Both the position numbers and the translations under genes were made by a program. From positions 1 through 10,896 of the forward strand of contig OMRU01000011.1 in the NCBI GenBank assembly GCA_900313465.1: 10,896 bases of DNA, written 5' to 3'. Shown here in pieces: positions 7,304 to 10,896 of the stretch. The notes beneath the pieces are model-generated. The model had not been told where the DNA came from. It worked only from the letters and a program-made list of their open reading frames with translations, and did not search any database. Each line of letters begins with the position of its first letter. Within the stretch, counting starts at the first letter, position 1. The DNA is from an uncultured Clostridia bacterium. GTDB lineage: Bacteria; Bacillota_I; Bacilli_A; RFN20; CAG-288.

Positions 7304-7326
7304 AAAAAGACTGGTTTTACCCAGTC
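7304..7326 (-). terminator. Intrinsic terminator after thiN
   Basis: On the minus strand GACTGG-GTAAAA-CCAGTC forms a 6-bp stem followed by TTTTT. It starts 4 nt after the thiN stop codon and would stop transcripts before they enter oriC. Confidence 0.75.
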
Positions 7327-7330
7327 AGAT

Positions 7331-7975
7331 TTATAGCGAAATACTATCTAAAGGAGCCACGATAAGAAGGTGTCCTTCTTCTATTTTAATCTTCGCTTTT
7401 TTACCTTTTATCAATTCATTTGAGACACCTAAAGGAAAACCATTTGTCAAAGTCGCTTTGGATAATTCATACTTCAGATTGATTTCATTTACCCCTTTGA
7501 CTTCCTCGTCTAAAGCAAATACAGATATCATTCCACTTGACTCATTGAAGGTGATTTCTTCATTGTGAAGCAAGAAGATAACCTGGTTATTTTCTATATC
7601 GATCAGGTAGCCTTTAGCATGGTGATTGCTAAGGTATTTCAGAGTTTGAATGTTAGCTAGAGTATGTTCAATTTTTCCACCCAGGCAACCATAAAGATAG
7701 AAGGTATCATAACCACAAGAAAGACAATGCTTGATTGCAAACATGGTATCTGTATCATCCTTGATTGTTGAGAGTCTGATCATCTCTTTTGGATGAGAAA
7801 TCACTGTTTCAGAAAGGGTATCAAAGTCACCAACAAATAGATCTGGTTCCTGGTGTTCTTTCAAGAAATTCTGATAACCGCCATCACAGGCAACATAAAA
7901 GACATCATCTTTCCTTTCCTTCAGAAAAGAAGTTTCCTTTAATGGTGAAGCACCAACAAGAATCACCTTCTTCAT
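7331..7975 (-). CDS. thiN: Thiamine pyrophosphokinase
   Basis: This cytosolic enzyme transfers pyrophosphate from ATP to thiamine, making the cofactor thiamine diphosphate. The 214-residue length is normal. Family motifs are ACDGG (29-33), VGDFDT (48-53), KDDTDT (72-77, metal and ATP binding), GGKIEHTLANIQTL (99-112, the GGRxDHxLAN signature) and the C-terminal thiamine-binding stretch ATLTNGFPLGVSNE (174-187). The ATG overlaps the stop of the upstream Sel1-repeat gene by 4 nt (ATGA), and AGGAG lies 7 nt before it, so the two are translationally coupled. A terminator follows. The gene is read towards oriC, which is head-on to a fork leaving the origin. In many Bacillota thiN lies with rpe and rsgA, so this place is different. 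The symbol follows the bacterial naming. Confidence 0.92.
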   Translation of the reverse strand: MKKVILVGASPLKETSFLKERKDDVFYVACDGGYQNFLKEHQEPDLFVGDFDTLSETVISHPKEMIRLSTIKDDTDTMFAIKHCLSCGYDTFYLYGCLGGKIEHTLANIQTLKYLSNHHAKGYLIDIENNQVIFLLHNEEITFNESSGMISVFALDEEVKGVNEINLKYELSKATLTNGFPLGVSNELIKGKKAKIKIEEGHLLIVAPLDSISL

Positions 7976-8532
7976 TCCACCACTCCTGGTAAATAGACAC
8001 CATGTTCCTTGGCTTCGTTATAGACTTGTCTAGCTAGTTTGATATTTCCTTGTTCACTAGCTAAAAGCAGCATTCCATAATAACCGTCATTCAAACCGCA
8101 TTGAGCGGCAATCTTATAATTGGAAAATGCTTCTTCTTTGTTTTCTTCAAAGAGAATACCGCGATGTTGTAGTTTGGCTTTCTCTAGGTAAGCCTGTGGA
8201 TTACCGCAGGAACAGGAAAGACGTAGATAGTTTCTCGCGCGAACATGATCGGAATCCTTCAATAAAAGATAGAGATAATAAAACGCACCACGATTGTTCT
8301 CACGATAAGCAAGTTTGGCCTGACGGATGGCTTCTTCTTTTGAGATATGGAACAAAGGTTGTTCTTCATTGAAATAGCATTTCACCAAAAAGAGATGATT
8401 CATACCGCGCATGGTATTACTCTCCATCAGAATTCGTCTGATGTCGTTTTTCTGTTCCATGGTCGTAAAGGGATTTTCTGCTCTTCTGAGAAAGTAATTC
8501 AGCAGTTCATCACGAGTGAGTCTTTTTTCCAT
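7972..8532 (-). CDS. Sel1-repeat (TPR-like) protein
   Basis: This is a 186-residue, helix-rich, probably cytosolic protein. Residues about 60-175 contain Sel1-like helical repeats: KEEAIRQAKLAYRENNRGAFYYLYLLL, then a run resembling xxAYLEKAKLQHRG, then NKEEAFSNYKIAAQCGLNDGYYGMLL and NIKLARQVYNEAKEHGV. Repeats of this type usually serve as protein-binding scaffolds, and no catalytic motif is visible. The N-terminal 55 residues are charged and not assignable. The start is an ATG at 8532 with AGAAGG 12 nt upstream, which is weak. The stop codon TGA overlaps the thiN ATG by 4 nt, so both are one transcription unit. A link to thiamine metabolism cannot be inferred from the sequence alone. Confidence 0.75.
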   Translation of the reverse strand: MEKRLTRDELLNYFLRRAENPFTTMEQKNDIRRILMESNTMRGMNHLFLVKCYFNEEQPLFHISKEEAIRQAKLAYRENNRGAFYYLYLLLKDSDHVRARNYLRLSCSCGNPQAYLEKAKLQHRGILFEENKEEAFSNYKIAAQCGLNDGYYGMLLLASEQGNIKLARQVYNEAKEHGVYLPGVVE

Positions 8533-8577
8533 GTTATTAGTTTACCTTCTTTTCCAAATAGATGAAAACACTTTTCC

Positions 8578-8606
8578 TATTTTAACCATGATAAATGAAG
8601 TATAAT
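8578..8606 (+). promoter_or_regulatory. Candidate ispE promoter in the divergent spacer
   Basis: A perfect TATAAT lies at 8601-8606, about 45 bp before the ispE start. The -35 region 17 bp upstream (TATTTT) is poor. The same spot read on the minus strand gives TATTAT, so the 118-bp spacer may serve both ispE and the Sel1-thiN unit. Confidence 0.45.
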
Positions 8607-8650
8607 ATCGGTGACATTATTGATAAAAAAAGAAAGTACAACCTATTTTT

Positions 8651-9526
8651 ATGAACACTATCGTTGTAAAAGCCCTAGCTAAAATTAATCTTGCCATCGA
8701 TGTCTTAGGAACTCGAGAAGACGGATATCATGAGATTGACATGATTACCATCCCCTTAAAATTACATGATTCTGTAGAAATCACACCTTTTCCCGCTAAC
8801 GCTCATTTAGATACCTATTTATATTGTGATGATCCAACTATCATCTGTGATGAATCCAATCTCGCATACAAGGCGTTAAACGCCATGCGAGATAATTTCC
8901 GCGTCAACGGTGATTTCCGTATGATGATTCATAAGAGAATCCCAGTTCAGGCCGGTCTTGGCGGTGGAAGTGCAGATGCCGCTGCTGTCATCAAAGCCTT
9001 GGACAACTACATGCATGATTCTCCTGAAGATAAAGATAGAATTGAACATGAACTTGCTTTGACCATCGGTTCTGATGTGCCATTTTGCTTGTATGATAAA
9101 CCAGCCAGAGTACAAGGCCGTGGTGAAAAGTTATCTCAGATCAAGGTGAAATGTCCATATCACTGTCTGATTGTCAAACCGAATATCGGTTTGTCGACCA
9201 AGTCCGTCTATGACGCTTATGATTTGATCGAAGGTGAAATCAAACACCCGGATATCAAAGCTCTGATTCATGCCTTAGAAGTCGATGATGAAAAAGGTAT
9301 TCAGGAAAATCTGATCAACGTCTTATCTGTTCCTGCCATCAAGGCTTTGCCTTTGATTCAGGAACTCTTAGACAAGATGAATACCATGGGTCTCATCTTA
9401 TCTGGCATGTCTGGTACTGGTTCAGCCTGTTTTGCTCTTCACAAAGATAAAAAACTTCTCGAACGTGCAAAATCTATCTTTGAAAAACAGGATTATGAAT
9501 GCTATCTGACAGAATTTGCTTTGTAG
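8651..9526 (+). CDS. ispE: 4-diphosphocytidyl-2-C-methyl-D-erythritol kinase
   Basis: IspE phosphorylates the 2-hydroxyl of CDP-methylerythritol with ATP, the fourth step of the MEP pathway to isoprenoid precursors. The product is a 291-residue GHMP kinase of normal length. Visible motifs are the substrate loop KALAKINLAIDVLG (7-20, K11), DGYHEI (24-29), the ATP-binding loop PVQAGLGGGSADAAA (98-112), the catalytic aspartate D142 in IGSDVPFCL, and the glycine-rich motif SGMSGTGSACFAL (251-263). The start fits family N-termini, but the ribosome binding site is poor (only AGAAAG about 14 nt upstream), so translation may be modest. A strong terminator follows. In Bacillus ispE lies upstream of purR, yabJ, spoVG, glmU and prs. 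Here only an SDR gene lies between ispE and prs. Confidence 0.96.
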   Translation: MNTIVVKALAKINLAIDVLGTREDGYHEIDMITIPLKLHDSVEITPFPANAHLDTYLYCDDPTIICDESNLAYKALNAMRDNFRVNGDFRMMIHKRIPVQAGLGGGSADAAAVIKALDNYMHDSPEDKDRIEHELALTIGSDVPFCLYDKPARVQGRGEKLSQIKVKCPYHCLIVKPNIGLSTKSVYDAYDLIEGEIKHPDIKALIHALEVDDEKGIQENLINVLSVPAIKALPLIQELLDKMNTMGLILSGMSGTGSACFALHKDKKLLERAKSIFEKQDYECYLTEFAL

Positions 9527-9530
9527 ATAT

Positions 9531-9566
9531 AATCCGGGGATTAGTCCTCGGATTTTTAAATTTTTT
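9531..9566 (+). terminator. Intrinsic terminator after ispE
   Basis: AATCCGGGGA-TTAG-TCCTCGGATT forms a 10-bp stem (one G-U pair) with a 4-nt loop, followed by TTTAAATTTTTT. It lies 4 nt after the ispE stop codon. Confidence 0.9.
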
Positions 9567-9629
9567 CCTAAAAACAAATAAAATCACGAAATTTTTGATG
9601 TTACAAAAATGATAAAAAAGTATCCTTTA

Positions 9630-9686
9630 TGCGCAGTTTCTAGCGCAGAATAAGAGATAAAAAATGAAATGCGCAAAAACTGTGCA
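9630..9686. promoter_or_regulatory. Twin operator-like inverted repeats upstream of the SDR gene
   Basis: Site 1 (9630-9647) is TGCGCAGTTTCTAGCGCA, with half-sites TGCGC-N8-GCGCA. Site 2 (9670-9686) is TGCGCAAAAACTGTGCA, with half-sites TGCGC-N7-GTGCA. Read on the other strand, site 2 (TGCACAGTTTTTGCGCA) closely matches site 1, so the two are inverted copies. They are 40 bp apart, about four helical turns, and lie 29 bp and more upstream of the -35 box. The GC-rich half-sites stand out in AT-rich DNA. Probably they bind a dimeric regulator of the downstream gene. The regulator is unknown. Confidence 0.55.
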
Positions 9687-9714
9687 AAGTTCAAAAAAGA
9701 AATGTTTTTGTTTG

Positions 9715-9743
9715 TTGAAAGCCCTTTTATTTCACTATATAAT
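9715..9743 (+). promoter_or_regulatory. Strong sigma-A type promoter of the SDR gene
   Basis: TTGAAA (9715-9720, 5 of 6), a 17-bp spacer and TATAAT (9738-9743, 6 of 6) form a near-consensus promoter. Transcription would start near 9750, and AGGAGG (9761-9766) lies 9 nt before the ATG. Confidence 0.88.
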
Positions 9744-9775
9744 CTTACCGATAGACCAAAAGGAGGTCATATTCA

Positions 9776-10567
9776 ATGTTCAATTATAAAGGTAAAGTCG
9801 TTGTTGTTACTGGTGCTTCTTCCGGTTTAGGCAAACAGATGTCTGAAGGTTTTGCCGAACAGGGTGCCAATCTTGTTTTATTAGCTAGAAGAGTCGAAAG
9901 ACTTGAAGCTTTAGCTGCTGAATTATCTGCCAAGCATGGTATCGAAGTCTTACCAGTCAAGTGCGATGTTACTGATGATGCTTCCATCGCTGCCGCTGTT
10001 GAAGCTGTCAAAGCCAAGTTTGGTAAGGCTGAAGTCTTAGTCAACTGCGCTGGTGGTGAAAAGGGTACTGGTACTCCAGCTCTCGATTACAAACCAGAAG
10101 ATTGGGAATTCACTCTCAAGTTAGACTTAACTTCTATCTTCAAGCTTTCCAAGGCCTTTGGTAACCTCATGAAGGACTCCATCACCGCTGGTGCTCAGAA
10201 GTTCGGCCGTATCATCAATATCGCTTCTATCTATGGTTTAGTTGGTAACACTGCCATCCCAACTATCGCTTATCACACTTCCAAGGGTGCCGTTGTCAAC
10301 TTCACCCGTGGCTTAGCTGCTGAATTAGCTCACACTGGTATGCCAATTACTGTCAACTGCATCTGCCCAGGTTATTTCTACACTGAATTAACTCAGCAGA
10401 CTCTTGATACTGAATTCTTCCAGAACTTCGCTCACCAGTCTGTTCCAATGCAGAGATATGGTAAACCAGGTGAATTGAATTCTGCTGCTGTCTTCCTTGG
10501 CGCTGAAGAATCCAGTTATGTCACTGGTCAGATCATCGCTGTCGATGGCGGTTATTCCTGCATCTAA
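9776..10567 (+). CDS. SDR family oxidoreductase, gluconate 5-dehydrogenase-like
   Basis: This is a 263-residue classical short-chain dehydrogenase. Visible are the cofactor motif TGASSGLG (12-19), NCAGG (90-94), the catalytic Ser about 151 (NIASIYG), the YxxxK pair Y166/K170 (YHTSK), PGYFYTELT (198-206) and the C-terminal GQIIAVDGGY. Arg38-Arg39 after the second strand (LLARR) suggest NADP(H), which is inference. The overall pattern (NCAGGEKG, GRIINIASIYGLVGNTAIPT) resembles proteins annotated as gluconate 5-dehydrogenase, which interconvert gluconate and 5-ketogluconate, but the substrate is uncertain. The residue equivalent to the tetrad Asn appears to be Asp117 (KLDLTSIF). The gene has a near-consensus promoter, an excellent AGGAGG site and a biased, C- and T-ending codon set (GCT, GGT, AAC, TTC), all signs of high expression. 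Upstream twin inverted repeats suggest control. Its own terminator follows, so it is probably monocistronic. Confidence 0.88.
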   Translation: MFNYKGKVVVVTGASSGLGKQMSEGFAEQGANLVLLARRVERLEALAAELSAKHGIEVLPVKCDVTDDASIAAAVEAVKAKFGKAEVLVNCAGGEKGTGTPALDYKPEDWEFTLKLDLTSIFKLSKAFGNLMKDSITAGAQKFGRIINIASIYGLVGNTAIPTIAYHTSKGAVVNFTRGLAAELAHTGMPITVNCICPGYFYTELTQQTLDTEFFQNFAHQSVPMQRYGKPGELNSAAVFLGAEESSYVTGQIIAVDGGYSCI

Positions 10568-10584
10568 ACTCATTTTGGAATCAT

Positions 10585-10644
10585 GGCCCCTCTTATGGAT
10601 ACAAGCAGAACATTGTACTGCAGATAGCCCCAGAGGGGCTTTTT
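10585..10644 (+). terminator. Terminator after the SDR gene, with alternative pairing
   Basis: The compact hairpin AGCCCC-AGA-GGGGCT (10626-10640) is followed by TTTTT (10640-10644). A second upstream segment GGCCCCTCT (10585-10593) can pair over 9 bp with the same 3' arm (10632-10640), enclosing small hairpins such as TACAA/TTGTA (10600-10604 with 10613-10617). Termination is well supported. Whether the alternative fold matters is unknown. Confidence 0.8.
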
Positions 10645-10701
10645 GGTGGAAGAATTTTTCTTATTTGAGAACGAAAGAAGGAAAAATAATAAATCTTTGC
10701 T

Positions 10702-10790
10702 TAATACTCCCCTTAGAAAACAGGAAAAGAAACAAAAAATTCAGTAAAACCAATCGTTAAAAAAAAAAAAAAAAAAAAGGGGAAGTATTA
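10702..10790. repeat. Inverted repeat enclosing an A20 tract upstream of prs
   Basis: TAATACTCCCCTT (10702-10714) is complementary to AAGGGGAAGTATTA (10777-10790) apart from one bulged A. The 62 enclosed bases are almost pyrimidine-free and end in a run of 20 A (10759-10778). The stretch 10645-10836 has no gene. No well-formed promoter for prs is evident, although TATTAT (10786-10791) and TAGAAT (10806-10811) are possible -10 boxes. Confidence 0.6.
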
Positions 10791-10836
10791 TTCAAAATAA
10801 AGTAGTAGAATAGTACACGTTATTAGGAGGAAACAT

Positions 10837-10896
10837 ATGAAGATTGATGATAATGCCGTTGTCTTTTCGTTGTCTGCCAACCCTGATCTCGCCAAA
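10837..10896 (+). CDS. prs: Ribose-phosphate pyrophosphokinase, 5' end only
   Basis: Twenty codons (MKIDDNAVVFSLSANPDLAK) run to the right edge. The pattern, with a short hydrophobic strand VVFSLSAN followed by P/x-D-L-A, matches the N-terminus of PRPP synthetase, where (F/L)(S/A)(G/L)(N/S)xxLAxxIA is typical. PRPP synthetase makes 5-phosphoribosyl diphosphate from ribose 5-phosphate and ATP for nucleotide, His and Trp synthesis. AGGAGG lies 6 nt before the ATG, an excellent ribosome binding site. ispE and prs are near neighbours in Bacillus too, which supports the call. Only 20 residues are visible, so the assignment is provisional. Confidence 0.72.
   Translation, partial: MKIDDNAVVFSLSANPDLAK

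Noticed and set aside
9784..10044. 86-residue antisense frame inside the SDR gene
   Set aside because: It is an Ala/Ser/Thr-rich shadow caused by the codon bias of the SDR gene.
10665..10692. TTGAGA-N16-TAATAA as a prs promoter
   Set aside because: The -10 matches only 3 of 6 positions and it lies more than 140 bp from the gene, so support is insufficient.
10497..10760. 87-residue plus-strand frame overlapping the SDR 3' end and crossing its terminator
   Set aside because: It overlaps a well-supported gene in another frame, runs through the terminator and has no ribosome binding site or family resemblance.

Overview
The window looks like the replication-origin region of a low-to-moderate GC Bacillota, possibly Erysipelotrichia-like. 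The evidence is dnaA and dnaN flanked by dense TTATCCACA-type DnaA boxes, strong AAGGAGG-type ribosome binding sites, MEP-pathway ispE, and ispE lying upstream of prs as in Bacillus (ispE-purR-yabJ-spoVG-glmU-prs). The taxon below phylum is inference, because no rRNA is present.

Left part (1-3734, minus strand): a truncated, unrecognised CDS (1-521) lies 27 bp downstream of a 1045-residue protein (549-3686). That protein joins a complete 12-helix MFS sugar transporter to a complete family-2 glycoside hydrolase in one reading frame. Both follow dnaN, from which an intrinsic terminator separates them.

Origin core (3746-7330): dnaN (3746-4900) and dnaA (5362-6729) are both on the minus strand, but dnaA ends at its own strong terminator. 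DnaA boxes occur on both sides of dnaA. A dense cluster lies upstream (about 6800-7245). Two perfect boxes lie in the dnaA-dnaN spacer, one followed by a DnaA-trio-like repeat and AT-rich DNA. This is a bipartite origin of the B. subtilis type.

Right part (7331-10896): a Sel1-repeat gene and thiN form a translationally coupled minus-strand pair that points towards the origin. Diverging from them on the plus strand are ispE, a strongly expressed-looking SDR oxidoreductase (gluconate 5-dehydrogenase-like) with a near-consensus promoter and twin operator-like inverted repeats, and the first 20 codons of prs. The SDR occupies the place between ispE and prs. A structured 3' region and an A20 tract inside an inverted repeat lie between the SDR and prs.

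Most of the window is chromosomal housekeeping: replication initiation, isoprenoid precursor synthesis, thiamine diphosphate and PRPP. Sugar-related genes (the MFS-GH2 fusion and the SDR) sit among them. No rRNA, tRNA, CRISPR array, transposase or phage gene was seen.
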